A DNA stretch of 64,000 nt from JANSWP01 sp041941305 (GTDB taxonomy: Bacteria > Bacteroidota > Bacteroidia > Chitinophagales > Saprospiraceae), in NCBI GenBank assembly GCA_041941305.1, contig JBGTQJ010000002.1:124001-188000 (forward strand), written 5' to 3'. Position numbers and translations under genes: made by a program. The notes below the pieces were generated by a model, which was not told the origin of the DNA, searched no databases, and saw only the letters and a list, made by a program, of their open reading frames with translations. Below are positions 1 to 8,738 of this stretch, one piece after another (within the stretch, counting starts at the first letter, position 1; every line of letters begins with the position of its first letter).

Positions 1-29
1 TGAACGATAATAATTAAGAAATAACGCAT
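1..29 (-). CDS. possible 5' end of a gene running off the left edge
   Basis: On the minus strand an ATG at 27-29 opens a frame reading MRYFLIIIV before the window ends. A basic residue followed by a hydrophobic run resembles the start of a signal peptide or membrane anchor. It lies about 40 nt after the stop of the MoxR gene and on the same strand, so it would be the next operon gene. Only nine codons are visible, so this is a weak call; the family cannot be named. Confidence 0.3.
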
Positions 30-69
30 TCAAAAATTAATTTACTTCAAACTATTGACTGTTAGCTGG

Positions 70-1065
70 TTAAGGGACTTCAACAGTATTTAAGATTCGG
101 TTGATGATGTCTTCTTGAGAAATATTCTCTGCCTCAGCTTCATATGTTAAACCAATTCGATGCCGTAATACATCATGACAAATTGCCCGGACATCCTCCG
201 GGATCACATACCCTCTTCTCTTTAGGAAAGCATAAGCTTTGGAAGCGATGGCCAAATTGATGCTTGCTCTCGGAGAGCCTCCATAATTGATCAATGGTTC
301 CAATGCTGCCAGTTGATATTCCCTGGGTTGACGAGTTGCAAAAACAATATCCAAGATGTATTGCTCAATTTTTTCATCCATATAAATTTTCCTAACTGAT
401 TTTCTTGCTTTCAGAATGGTATCAGGATTCACAATTGCGTTCACTTTTCCAAAATGCTCATCCCCCAAATTCCTGCGTACGATATCTCTTTCCTCTTCTT
501 TGTTTGGATAATTTATTTTTACTTTCAACATGAAACGATCTGTCTGAGCTTCAGGTAATGGATAGGTGCCTTCTTGTTCAATAGGGTTTTGTGTGGCAAG
601 CACCAAAAAGGGCTCTTCCAGCTTGAAGGTCTCCAGTCCAATAGTAACTTGCCTTTCCTGCATCGCTTCGAGCAATGCAGATTGGACTTTTGCTGGTGCC
701 CGATTGATCTCATCTGCCAAAATAAAATTTGCAAAAATGGGACCTTTTCGGACGGTGAACTCATTGGTTCCCTGGTTGTAAATCATGGTACCAACGATGT
801 CAGCGGGCAATAAATCAGGAGTGAATTGAATTCTTTGATAATTGGCTTTTATGACACTCGATAAAGTTTTGATAGCCAAGGTTTTAGCGAGCCCAGGTAG
901 TCCTTCGAGCAAAATATGCCCTTTTGCTAAAAGCCCCAACATCAATCTTTCAATCATGTGTTTTTGACCCACAATTACTTTGGCTGTTTCATCCGTCAGT
1001 TGTTCAACAAAGGCACTATCAGTATATATCTGTTGATTTATCGCTTCAATGTCTAAAGAGTGCAT
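70..1065 (-). CDS. MoxR-family AAA+ ATPase
   Basis: A 331-residue cytoplasmic AAA+ ATPase of the MoxR type, a family that acts as chaperone or activator, usually with VWA-domain partners. Walker A is GLPGLAKT at about residues 55-62 and Walker B is FILADE at about 114-119, followed by the family-typical NRAPAKVQSALLEAMQE stretch. A sensor-1 Asn sits in ATQNP and a predicted arginine finger in EAQTDRF. Length is normal for the family. In Bacteroidota such genes usually precede DUF58 and VWA (Bat-type) genes; those would lie beyond the left edge and are not visible. The VWA gene at 40.3 kb is distant, so pairing with it is unproven. Confidence 0.93.
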   Translation of the reverse strand: MHSLDIEAINQQIYTDSAFVEQLTDETAKVIVGQKHMIERLMLGLLAKGHILLEGLPGLAKTLAIKTLSSVIKANYQRIQFTPDLLPADIVGTMIYNQGTNEFTVRKGPIFANFILADEINRAPAKVQSALLEAMQERQVTIGLETFKLEEPFLVLATQNPIEQEGTYPLPEAQTDRFMLKVKINYPNKEEERDIVRRNLGDEHFGKVNAIVNPDTILKARKSVRKIYMDEKIEQYILDIVFATRQPREYQLAALEPLINYGGSPRASINLAIASKAYAFLKRRGYVIPEDVRAICHDVLRHRIGLTYEAEAENISQEDIINRILNTVEVP

Positions 1066-1288
1066 TATTTAGTTTGGCGTTTTATTGTAATTTTTCAAAA
1101 ACTAGAATTTTGTTCAAAATTGGTAAAACCTGAAAAACAGTATGGAACTATCATTAAACTATTTCTGAACAACCATTTCAGGAAAGCTATTCAAGAGCTA
1201 ACAAATTTCTAATTTTTTTGCATATATAAAGCAGGGAGGGACCGCCTTAACTGAACCTTTCAATTTAAGATGGTTTATTTCTAACCCT

Positions 1289-2302
1289 TTAAGTTTGAAT
1301 AACAACTTTCCCCATTGTTTTCCCAGATTTAAACAACCGAATGGCATCCGGTAATTCGTTAAAAGGAAAAGTATGTCCCACTATTGGTTTTTCAATATTC
1401 AAATCTTCCAATTCTTTAAGTAGTTGATGCATTAGTTCAGAGCGTTCGTAGAGGTAAATGAGATTGAACCCAAGGACTCCTTTGTTTTCTTCGGCAAGAT
1501 TTTGGGCGTCAATTCTGGGGCGGCGAATAAATTTCCAAAGCAATTTGAAAATATTTGGTCGATCGCCAGGGTGGGCATATTGGGCAGCACCATAAATGAT
1601 CATTCTTCCTTGTTCGCTTAGGGATTTAAATCCTGTTTTCATGATTTCTCCTCCGATGCATTCCATGACAAGGTTTAACTCTCTCCCGTCTAAAGCAGCC
1701 TTCAGTTTTTGTGGAAAATCTTTTCCCCTAACAATACCTTTATCATAACCTTCATCCTCCAGGCGTTTTAGTTTTGATGCATTTCCCACAGTTCCAATAG
1801 TATAAGCATTGTATTTCTTCGCTATACGATTTGCCAAAACACCAACTCCTCCTGCGGCACTATGAATCAAAACAGTCATGTCTTTTTGCAAATCCCCCAA
1901 ATTGATTAATCCATAATATGCTGTCAAAACCTGAACCAGATAGCTGGCCCCTTCTTCAAAATTCCAACCGGCTGGAAGTGGAATGACATATTTGCTATCA
2001 ATATTCAAATGAGTTGTGTAAGCCCCAAACCTGGTCACTCCCATTATCTGATCCCCAACCGTTACATTTGAAACGTCTTTTCCTACCCTGGCGACAATCC
2101 CGGCATACTCTAAACCCGGTGTGAAAACTCCTTTTGGAGTAGCACTATATAAACCCCAAATAGCAAATACATCCGCGAAATTTAAGCCAATGGCTTTGAT
2201 TTCAATAGTAACCTCATTATCAGTTGGTTCTGGAAGATTTTCTTCCACGATTTTCAGATTATTTACATTTCCAGCTTTGAGGCAGTAGGTTTTTCGTTTC
2301 AC
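1289..2302 (-). CDS. zinc-free MDR/quinone oxidoreductase-like protein
   Basis: A 337-residue medium-chain dehydrogenase/reductase resembling quinone oxidoreductases and the VAT-1-like group. The N-terminal GroES-like part contains GLNFADVFAIWGLY (residues 39-52) and TPGLEYAGIV (61-70), where quinone reductases carry the PGxExAG pattern. The NAD(P)H-binding turn is AAGGVG at 149-154. No structural-zinc cysteine cluster is visible, which fits the zinc-independent branch. It probably reduces an enone or quinone with NADPH, but the substrate cannot be told. It is a single gene with about 220 nt of non-coding DNA before the MoxR gene, and a possible -7 box lies 26 nt upstream of its ATG. Confidence 0.88.
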   Translation of the reverse strand: MKRKTYCLKAGNVNNLKIVEENLPEPTDNEVTIEIKAIGLNFADVFAIWGLYSATPKGVFTPGLEYAGIVARVGKDVSNVTVGDQIMGVTRFGAYTTHLNIDSKYVIPLPAGWNFEEGASYLVQVLTAYYGLINLGDLQKDMTVLIHSAAGGVGVLANRIAKKYNAYTIGTVGNASKLKRLEDEGYDKGIVRGKDFPQKLKAALDGRELNLVMECIGGEIMKTGFKSLSEQGRMIIYGAAQYAHPGDRPNIFKLLWKFIRRPRIDAQNLAEENKGVLGFNLIYLYERSELMHQLLKELEDLNIEKPIVGHTFPFNELPDAIRLFKSGKTMGKVVIQT

Positions 2303-2327
2303 AAAAAAGTTGTTAGGTAGTAATCGC

Positions 2328-2335
2328 CAAAGTTA
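2328..2335 (-). promoter_or_regulatory. candidate Bacteroidota -7 element for the MDR gene
   Basis: The minus strand reads TAACTTTG, matching TAnnTTTG, 26 nt before the ATG at 2302. No clear TTG -33 element was found at 17-20 nt upstream, so the call rests on the -7 match and its position. Confidence 0.4.
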
Positions 2336-2385
2336 TTTGGAAGGATGTTGAAAAACAGGACTAACAAATAAATCTAGTGATCATT

Positions 2386-3609
2386 TTAGAAAAAAAGGAG
2401 TATCAAAAAAGTAAGAACAGTAGCTACAAATCCAATCATAAATACATTATATGAGAGCGTTAAATAGCGATATTTTTTATCTAAAACCATTCCTAAATGG
2501 TATAAATCTCTAGTCATATTCCCATATAATAATTCACTATTTCGAAACATCGCATCCATTGCATCTTCATATTTGTCCAAGTCCATTTTTACAAAATTCC
2601 CAAAAAAAACGATGTTCTTTTTAGCTTGATCAAATGGTGGAGAATTTTCATTCAGGGAAGTAACCTTTGGGCGTGCAGATAACACGGCAAAAATCAAGGA
2701 TGTCAATCCTGTTATCAGAAAAATAATAGCAGGTAATAAAACACTTGGGTTGGTTTCTGTAATATTTCTATAAGTAAGGACTGAAATGATAACTGAAATA
2801 AGCAGTGCATTTACAGTAATCATGATATTCGCTTTACCGTCTGCGATGGCGCTCAGGTTGATGTGATTTCGGTAGTTGGTTCTAAAGAAAGTTTGGGTGC
2901 CAGAGTTGGGTAATTTGCGTTCTAAATGTTGAAATTTTCGAGGTAAAGTCTGCTGATAGTTTGCAGGATTATTTTCTACTTTGTCCAATAATTGTTTTTG
3001 ACTCAAAATATTTTGAGCCACAATTGGTTCAAAATTAACTTTACCAAAAGGGGTGAAAAACCTGGCATTTATCAATTGCTGAAATTGCAATTGAGTCCAA
3101 TCATTTTTTTGGATTTGGTGTCCTGAAACCAGTTCTCGTTCTAGTTTTAAAAGTGGATTGTTTACAAAATAATTAACGCCAAAATGGCAGGCATTGATTG
3201 CGTCATAAAGACTTTGGGCAGCCTTTGTTGAAGGTTGTTGTTGATTGCCAATAGACAAAATTATTTGAACAAGGTTTTTTGTGCTTTCTTGTGATAAACC
3301 CTTGGCTATCAAAAACTTTTGTAGCAATTCGCAACTTTTGGGAATTGGATTGGTATAATTAAAGAGAACACCTATATGAAAAAACCAAGCCACCAGTACA
3401 GCCTCATTTCGCACCGATTCTGAATAAGCATTTTCCTTAACTATCTCTTCAGTTTTTGCGACGATCTCTGATATAAATGGATAACTATGATAGACCAACC
3501 GAGCATCATGTTTTTGATTGTATAAATTCAGAACAAACCGTTGAGCCTCCTGAAGAATATTATTTTGAATCGATTTAATCTCAATTTCAGTGTGACTATT
3601 CTTAGCCAT
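2386..3609 (-). CDS. orphan Pycsar-effector-like (PycTM/DUF5706) membrane protein with degenerate HD domain
   Basis: A 407-residue protein with two parts. The C-terminal part (about 240-407) matches the PycTM/DUF5706 pattern: an ADGKANIMITVNALLIS segment leading into a membrane helix (262-280), a second helix (about 290-311), a soluble stretch with LYHLGMVLDKKYRYL, and a final helix (386-407). In Pycsar defence, PycTM proteins are membrane effectors gated by cyclic pyrimidine nucleotides. The N-terminal part aligns by eye with the HD phosphohydrolase domain often fused to such proteins, but its metal ligands are gone: YHxxxH reads YHSYPF (40-45), WFHDxG reads WFFHIG (75-80), and the late DAD position reads DAIN (136-139). 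No nucleotide cyclase is adjacent. A defence role is therefore inference; a housekeeping membrane role is possible. Confidence 0.8.
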   Translation of the reverse strand: MAKNSHTEIEIKSIQNNILQEAQRFVLNLYNQKHDARLVYHSYPFISEIVAKTEEIVKENAYSESVRNEAVLVAWFFHIGVLFNYTNPIPKSCELLQKFLIAKGLSQESTKNLVQIILSIGNQQQPSTKAAQSLYDAINACHFGVNYFVNNPLLKLERELVSGHQIQKNDWTQLQFQQLINARFFTPFGKVNFEPIVAQNILSQKQLLDKVENNPANYQQTLPRKFQHLERKLPNSGTQTFFRTNYRNHINLSAIADGKANIMITVNALLISVIISVLTYRNITETNPSVLLPAIIFLITGLTSLIFAVLSARPKVTSLNENSPPFDQAKKNIVFFGNFVKMDLDKYEDAMDAMFRNSELLYGNMTRDLYHLGMVLDKKYRYLTLSYNVFMIGFVATVLTFLILLFF

Positions 3610-3802
3610 AAGTGTCCAAAGAATTGGATGACATTTTTAGGATTTTTAAAAACGAAATTTAGTTTCTACAAAATCACCTTTCAATGCCCAAAACAGATTC
3701 CGAAGATACAAGGATTCTATATAAAATCAAGCAGAAGGTATTCGTCAAAAAAAACTTTTTGAAAATGTTAAAAGGGATAATGTGGAAGCCGAGTGATTTA
3801 AT

Positions 3803-3810
3803 TATCTTTG
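3803..3810 (+). promoter_or_regulatory. candidate -7 element for the DUF937 gene
   Basis: TATCTTTG matches TAnnTTTG exactly and lies 47 nt before the ATG at 3858. At the -33 position the sequence is GTG rather than TTG, so this is a moderate call. Confidence 0.45.
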
Positions 3811-3857
3811 GTGTCTTCCATCGAAAGTAAAAATTAATCATAAAACAAATCACTATT

Positions 3858-4478
3858 ATGGATTTAATGGATCTTTTACAAGGTCAAATGCCAGATGGTA
3901 TTCTTGATCAACTGAGCAGCCAGTTAGGGGGGGCTGACAAACAACAAACTGCAGCGGCAGCAAGTGGTATTATGGAAACTTTGGTGGGAGCTTTGGCAAA
4001 AAATGCTTCAACTCCTGATGGCGCGGCAGGACTTGCCAATGCACTCGATAATGATCATGACGGTAGCATTTTTGATAACATTACAGACTTTATTGGTGGG
4101 AATGCATCCAATATGAATAATCGAACAACCAACGGTGCAGGTATCTTAGGTCATATTTTGGGTAACCGTCAAGGTGGCGCAGTTGATATGATTAGCAAGA
4201 TGAGTGGACTGGATTCAGGTAAAACAGGCAACTTGATGGCTATGTTGGCGCCCATCGTAATGGGAGCATTGGGGAAAACAAAAAAATCAAGTGGTTTGGA
4301 TGTAGGTGGTTTGGTTTCTATGCTTTCTGGAGTAACTTCACAAAGAAGACAACAAGCAGACAATCCTGCCATGGGTATGATCGCGAGTTTTCTCGATCAA
4401 GATGGCGATGGAAGTGTTGTAGATGATGTTGCTGGAATAGGTATGAAGATTTTAGGTGGATTGTTTGGAAGAAAATAA
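3858..4478 (+). CDS. DUF937-family protein with two EF-hand-like loops
   Basis: A 206-residue, Gly/Ala/Met-rich soluble protein of the DUF937 family, whose function is unknown. The N-terminus (MDLMDLLQGQMPDGILDQLS) and the glutamine/alanine-rich QQTAAAASGIMETLVGALAK stretch are typical. Two acidic loops resemble calcium-binding EF-hand loops: DNDHDGSIFDNI at 64-75 and DQDGDGSVVDDV at 180-191. They sit near each end of the protein and both precede a Gly/Ile-rich helix. No signal peptide is visible. The gene stands alone, with a plausible -7 box upstream and a strong intrinsic terminator downstream. Calcium binding is inferred from the pattern only. Confidence 0.85.
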   Translation: MDLMDLLQGQMPDGILDQLSSQLGGADKQQTAAAASGIMETLVGALAKNASTPDGAAGLANALDNDHDGSIFDNITDFIGGNASNMNNRTTNGAGILGHILGNRQGGAVDMISKMSGLDSGKTGNLMAMLAPIVMGALGKTKKSSGLDVGGLVSMLSGVTSQRRQQADNPAMGMIASFLDQDGDGSVVDDVAGIGMKILGGLFGRK

Positions 4479-4514
4479 TCCGAATTTTATAAACACAAAC
4501 AGACATGCCTTGGG

Positions 4515-4550
4515 AAAAGGGCGTTGCCATATTGGCCAACGCCCTTTTTT
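4515..4550 (+). terminator. intrinsic terminator after the DUF937 gene
   Basis: A 12-bp perfect stem (AAAAGGGCGTTG at 4515-4526 with CAACGCCCTTTT at 4537-4548) with a 10-nt loop is followed by T residues. It lies 37 nt after the DUF937 stop codon. Confidence 0.9.
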
Positions 4551-4654
4551 ACTTTGAAGCTATTTTAAGTTATTTTAATGACCGTCTTGCATCAATGACT
4601 CACAATCCAATCCATTCAAATACTTTATACAACTTCATTTTAAAATCTTGAATA

Positions 4655-5566
4655 GTGGAAAATTATTTGTCAGTTTCTGAAGAAATAGAAAATGCAATTA
4701 AGGAAAACCTGCCTGTTGTGGCCTTGGAATCGACCATTATCTCACATGGAATGCCTTATCCCAAAAACGTAGAGACCGCTTTGATGGTGGAAAAGACAAT
4801 TCGGGAAAATGGGGCAATTCCTGCTACAATTGCCATTATTAATGGGAGGTTAAAGGCGGGATTGACAAAAGAAGAATTGGAATTACTGGGCAAGAAAGGA
4901 ACAAAGGTCATAAAAGTAAGTAGAAGAGATATTCCAGTAGTTCTTGCAAAAAAAATGAAGGGAGCTACGACTGTTGCTTCAACCATGATTATTGCAGAAA
5001 TGGTAGGCATCAAAGTTTTTGCAACCGGAGGTATTGGGGGTGTTCATAGAGGTGCAAGTCAATCAATGGATATTTCAGCAGACTTACAAGAATTAGCAAA
5101 TACTCAAGTGGCCGTTGTATGTGCTGGTGCAAAAGCTATTTTAGATTTGAAATTGACATTGGAATACCTGGAAACCTTTGGCGTGCCTGTGTTTGGAATT
5201 GGAACGGAGGAATTTCCAGCCTTTTATTCCAGGAATAGTGGACTAAAGGTCGAATACAAAATTGATTCGATTGAAACGCTGGCAGAGATACTGAAAATCA
5301 AATGGGATATGGGCTTGAAAGGTGGTGCTGTAATTGCAAATCCAATTCCTAAAGATTATGAAATGAAATATGCTGAAATCAATCTGGCAATAGAACAAGC
5401 TATTTTAGATTCTCAAAAATTAGGGATTAGTGGAAAAGACATTACTCCTTTTTTATTGGCAAAAATTAAAGCATTGACAAAAGGTAAAAGCCTTGAAGCA
5501 AATATTCAATTGATATTAAACAACGCCAGATTGGCTGCACAGTTGGCAAAAGCCTTAGGTGATTAG
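4655..5566 (+). CDS. psuG: pseudouridine-5'-phosphate glycosidase
   Basis: A 303-residue PsuG/IndA-family enzyme, which cleaves pseudouridine 5'-phosphate to uracil and ribose 5-phosphate in nucleoside salvage. The N-terminal VVALESTIISHGMPYP, the KVSRRD stretch, GATTVASTM, FATGGIGGVHRGA and the later GTEEFPAFYSRNSG are strong family signatures. The start is GTG at 4655, because the protein begins in the usual place relative to ALESTIISHG and no suitable ATG exists. The kinase PsuK, which makes the substrate and is often adjacent or fused, is not next to it here. The gene is flanked by a terminator upstream and a convergent peptidase gene downstream, so it is probably monocistronic. Confidence 0.95.
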   Translation: MENYLSVSEEIENAIKENLPVVALESTIISHGMPYPKNVETALMVEKTIRENGAIPATIAIINGRLKAGLTKEELELLGKKGTKVIKVSRRDIPVVLAKKMKGATTVASTMIIAEMVGIKVFATGGIGGVHRGASQSMDISADLQELANTQVAVVCAGAKAILDLKLTLEYLETFGVPVFGIGTEEFPAFYSRNSGLKVEYKIDSIETLAEILKIKWDMGLKGGAVIANPIPKDYEMKYAEINLAIEQAILDSQKLGISGKDITPFLLAKIKALTKGKSLEANIQLILNNARLAAQLAKALGD

Positions 5567-5588
5567 TAGAGTGGATTAAAAATCTAAA

Positions 5589-7379
5589 TTACGAGATTTC
5601 TCTACACATGGCTTTCATCCATGCTTTTTCTTGTTCATTTAAATTTGGACTCAATTTCTCATAAACCATTCTGTGATAATCATTCAACCAATTTTTTTCA
5701 TCTCTTGAGAGCAAACTTTCTTCAACTAAATTCAAATCGATTGGAAAAAGCGTCAGGTTTTCAAATTTATACCATTTAGTACCCTCAATTTCCTTATCCA
5801 TCACACATAGAATTAGATTTTCTATACGGATACCATATTCATCTGTTTTATAGAATCCAGGTTCATTTGAAGTTAACATCCCAGGAGAAATGTAAGTAGT
5901 TCCACGACTAGTGGAAGGATTGGTAGCAAAACCCTGAGGAGGTTCGTGGACATTTAAAAAGAACCCTACGCCATGTCCAGTCCCGTGACCATAATTCAAG
6001 TTGTGTTTCCAAAGATTGATTCTGGCCAAAGTATCTAATTGAACACCAGTTGTTCTTTCAGGAAAAATAGCAGTGGAAAGTCCAATATGTCCTTTTAGAA
6101 CCAGCGTGAAATTTCGCTTTTGTTCTTTAGTCGGATTTCCCAGGCTGATGGTTCGAGTGATATCGGTTGTGCCATTGGTATATTGTCCTCCACTATCTAA
6201 TAGCAGTATACCGTCTTTTTTGATTTTTGCACAAGTTTCAAGCTCTGCCCGATAGTGAACAATGGCTCCATTTCCATTATATCCGCAAATAGCGTCAAAA
6301 CTTTCACCATGATAATCTCCCTGAGCCCTACGAAAATCGCTCAACTTCTCTGCTACTTCGGTTTCTGGAACAGGTCTTTCATCCAAAGTACTGTCCAACC
6401 ATCTAAACAACTGTGTTAGTGCAAGGCCATCTTTTATCATCGCTTCTCTGATATGCCCCACTTCAATGGGATTCTTGATAGCCTTTTGACACCTAACTAC
6501 ATTTTGACCTGCCTTGATTTGCTCTTTTGGAATAGAATTGTAAATCGTATTGTTTGTTGAAGAAATATCTATTTGAATAGTCCTTCCTTTTTTCAGGGAT
6601 TTCAAAAAATCAGTAATTCCATTGTATGGCTTTAATAGGATGCCATCTTTGTTCAAAATGGACTTTAATTCATCAGAAACCTTGGAATTTTCAATGAATA
6701 AATAGGTGGCGTCTTTGGAAATAACCACATAAGCATAGAAAACAGGATTACATTCTACATCATTTCCGCGCAGATTGAGTACCCAGGCAATATCATCCAA
6801 AGTAGAGATGAAATAATAATCCGAACCTTTTTTGGTCATACTTTCCCGAACCTTTGTGATTTTTTCAACCCGGCTCAATCCAGCGTATTTCACATCATGT
6901 TCAAAAATTGGTCTTTGTGGAAGAGGAGATCGGTCTTTCCAAATGCTGGAGATTAAATCCTGCTCACTGTCCAGCGTAATATTTTTTCCTTCCAATGATT
7001 TCGCCAACCTTCTTACTTGCCCTACTGAAAACAACCTTCCATCAAAACCCAGTCTGGCGCCAGTCTTTAAATTTTCCTTTAGCCATTTTAAATGTTCTGG
7101 TGCATGAGGAATTTTTTGCCTGTGCAATTCAAAATCATTATCCTTTAGTTGTGCTTCTGCCTGAATGAAGTATCGACTATCTGTCCAGACTCCAGCATGC
7201 TCCTGCGTAACAATGACTGTTCCAGCGGAGCCAGTAAATCCTGAAATCCAGGATCTTGATTTCCAATGATCTGCCACATATTCGCTTTGATGTGGATCAC
7301 TACTTGGAATCATATAGGCATCAAGGCTTTGGGCTTTCATTACATTTCTCAGTGCAGAAAGACGTTCGTTTACAGTCAT
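5589..7379 (-). CDS. Xaa-Pro aminopeptidase (M24B, three-domain aminopeptidase P)
   Basis: A 596-residue cytoplasmic aminopeptidase P that removes N-terminal residues preceding proline. Two creatinase-like N-terminal domains (about 1-310) precede the M24 pita-bread domain and a C-terminal extension. Metal ligands can be placed: the two Asp in LLLDSGGQYTNGTTDITRT, His in GHGTGHGVG, Glu in SNEPGFY and Glu in GIRIENL. The length of about 600 matches the eukaryote-like three-domain form common in Bacteroidota rather than the shorter E. coli PepP. There is no signal peptide. It converges on psuG with 22 nt between the two stops, and dnaN lies upstream on the same strand. Confidence 0.95.
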   Translation of the reverse strand: MTVNERLSALRNVMKAQSLDAYMIPSSDPHQSEYVADHWKSRSWISGFTGSAGTVIVTQEHAGVWTDSRYFIQAEAQLKDNDFELHRQKIPHAPEHLKWLKENLKTGARLGFDGRLFSVGQVRRLAKSLEGKNITLDSEQDLISSIWKDRSPLPQRPIFEHDVKYAGLSRVEKITKVRESMTKKGSDYYFISTLDDIAWVLNLRGNDVECNPVFYAYVVISKDATYLFIENSKVSDELKSILNKDGILLKPYNGITDFLKSLKKGRTIQIDISSTNNTIYNSIPKEQIKAGQNVVRCQKAIKNPIEVGHIREAMIKDGLALTQLFRWLDSTLDERPVPETEVAEKLSDFRRAQGDYHGESFDAICGYNGNGAIVHYRAELETCAKIKKDGILLLDSGGQYTNGTTDITRTISLGNPTKEQKRNFTLVLKGHIGLSTAIFPERTTGVQLDTLARINLWKHNLNYGHGTGHGVGFFLNVHEPPQGFATNPSTSRGTTYISPGMLTSNEPGFYKTDEYGIRIENLILCVMDKEIEGTKWYKFENLTLFPIDLNLVEESLLSRDEKNWLNDYHRMVYEKLSPNLNEQEKAWMKAMCREIS

Positions 7380-7437
7380 AACAGGAAAATTGAATTAATT
7401 AATCTATGTTGCAAACATTAGTTGTTCGCAACTTGCG

Positions 7438-8553
7438 TTAATTACTTAACATCACAGGCATTACAAGCATCAAAATTTCTTCTCCGGCGGTTTCTTCTGC
7501 AGGCAATAAAATTCCAGCCCGAGTCGGAGTTGACAACTCCAACTTGATGTCGTCAGATTCCAATACACCAAGCATTTCGATTACAAATCTTGCGTTAAAA
7601 CCAATGGTGAGTGGCTCGCCTTCGTAATTGCAGGTCAATTGCTCGGTTGCCTCGTTTGAAAAATCAAGATCTTGAGCAGAGATGGTCAAACTATCCTGAG
7701 CGATATTCAAAATGACCTGATTGGTCGTTTTGTTGGCATAAATTGCAATCCGCTTCATTGAATTCTGGAAATCCGTTCTTGGAAGTGTCAGTAAATTAGG
7801 GTTATCAACAGGGATAACTGCTTTATAGTCAGGATACCTTGCATCAATTAGTCGACATACCAAGGTAGTACCTTCAATGGCAAAGAAGGCATTTGCTTTA
7901 TTGAAGGAAAGTTTCACCTCTCCTCCTGCAGGAAGGGCATTTTTTAATAGATTCAATGCTTTTTTAGGCACGATGAAGGACGTGGAAACTTCACTTTCTA
8001 TTTCATTAAAAGTATATTTTACGAGCTTATGAGCATCTGTTGCAACTACAATTAATTTATTAAAATCAACCTGAAAATATACTCCAGTCATGGCTGGCCT
8101 TAGTTCATCATTGCTAGTAGCAAAAAGTGTTTTTGCAATGGCATTGGACAAGACAGGTGTAGCTACAGAAATAGAATCGACGCCTTCTGGTTCGGGAATA
8201 TTTGGAAAGTCTTCACCATTTTCTCCAGCCAGTTTATATTTTCCGTAAGCAGACGTAATTTCGATGCCACGGTTTTCGTCATTGACGTTGAAAGTGATTG
8301 GTTGTTCTGGAAGTGCTTTTAGTGTATCTAAAAGAATTCTTGCAGGAACGGCAATAGTCCCATCCGAGTCAGACATGACATCAATTTGCGTAGTAATAGA
8401 AGTCTCTAAATCTGTTGCTGAGATGGTTAATTTGTTATTTTCTATTGTAAAAAGAAAATCTTCAAGAATTGGCAAAACTGGATTAGAGCCTATTGCTCCA
8501 CCTGCAATTTGCAATTGTTTTAAAAGCTCATTTGATGATACACTAAATTTCAT
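7438..8553 (-). CDS. dnaN: DNA polymerase III subunit beta (sliding clamp)
   Basis: A 371-residue sliding clamp that tethers DNA polymerase III to DNA as a ring-shaped dimer. The N-terminus MKFSVSSNELLKQLQIAGG is typical, and the three repeated clamp domains are recognisable (for example PILEDFLFTIENNKLTISATDLE, RPAMTGVYFQVD, VILNIAQDSLTISAQD). It ends in VMPVMLSN, close to the conserved MPMR(L) end. An in-frame ATG at 8613 would add 20 residues with no family support, so the ATG at 8553 is chosen. dnaA is not adjacent. A candidate -7 box lies 28 nt upstream. Confidence 0.96.
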   Translation of the reverse strand: MKFSVSSNELLKQLQIAGGAIGSNPVLPILEDFLFTIENNKLTISATDLETSITTQIDVMSDSDGTIAVPARILLDTLKALPEQPITFNVNDENRGIEITSAYGKYKLAGENGEDFPNIPEPEGVDSISVATPVLSNAIAKTLFATSNDELRPAMTGVYFQVDFNKLIVVATDAHKLVKYTFNEIESEVSTSFIVPKKALNLLKNALPAGGEVKLSFNKANAFFAIEGTTLVCRLIDARYPDYKAVIPVDNPNLLTLPRTDFQNSMKRIAIYANKTTNQVILNIAQDSLTISAQDLDFSNEATEQLTCNYEGEPLTIGFNARFVIEMLGVLESDDIKLELSTPTRAGILLPAEETAGEEILMLVMPVMLSN

Positions 8554-8580
8554 AAGTACTTCTGTTTTAATGAATTGCCG

Positions 8581-8588
8581 CAAAAATA
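8581..8588 (-). promoter_or_regulatory. candidate -7 element for dnaN
   Basis: The minus strand reads TATTTTTG, matching TAnnTTTG, about 28 nt before the chosen dnaN ATG. It falls inside the 20-residue extension that a longer reading would need, which supports the shorter start. No TTG -33 element is apparent. Confidence 0.4.
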
Positions 8589-8687
8589 ATCCTTCTATAC
8601 TATTTTTTTGCATTAATTAATTCACAGAATGTTAATAACCTGGTTAGCGATTTTTAGCTCCACAAAAAGGAAATCTCAATTCAAAGA

Positions 8688-8716
8688 TTGTAAATTCAAA
8701 TCTACTTATATCTTTG
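8688..8716 (+). promoter_or_regulatory. Bacteroidota promoter for the M16-like gene
   Basis: TTG at 8688-8690, an 18-nt spacer and TATCTTTG at 8709-8716 match the Bacteroidota -33/-7 consensus. The gene's ATG follows 23 nt later. Confidence 0.65.
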
Positions 8717-8738
8717 CAGCCCAAAAATTTGAAGTAGA

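Noticed and set aside
70..1065. MoxR ATPase as the missing partner of the DUF5682/VWA genes
   Set aside because: It is about 40 kb away and is more simply explained as part of a Bat/DUF58-type locus beyond the left edge; pairing is not supported by the sequence.
2386..3609. Complete Pycsar defence operon
   Set aside because: Only an effector-like gene is present; no nucleotide cyclase lies on either side.
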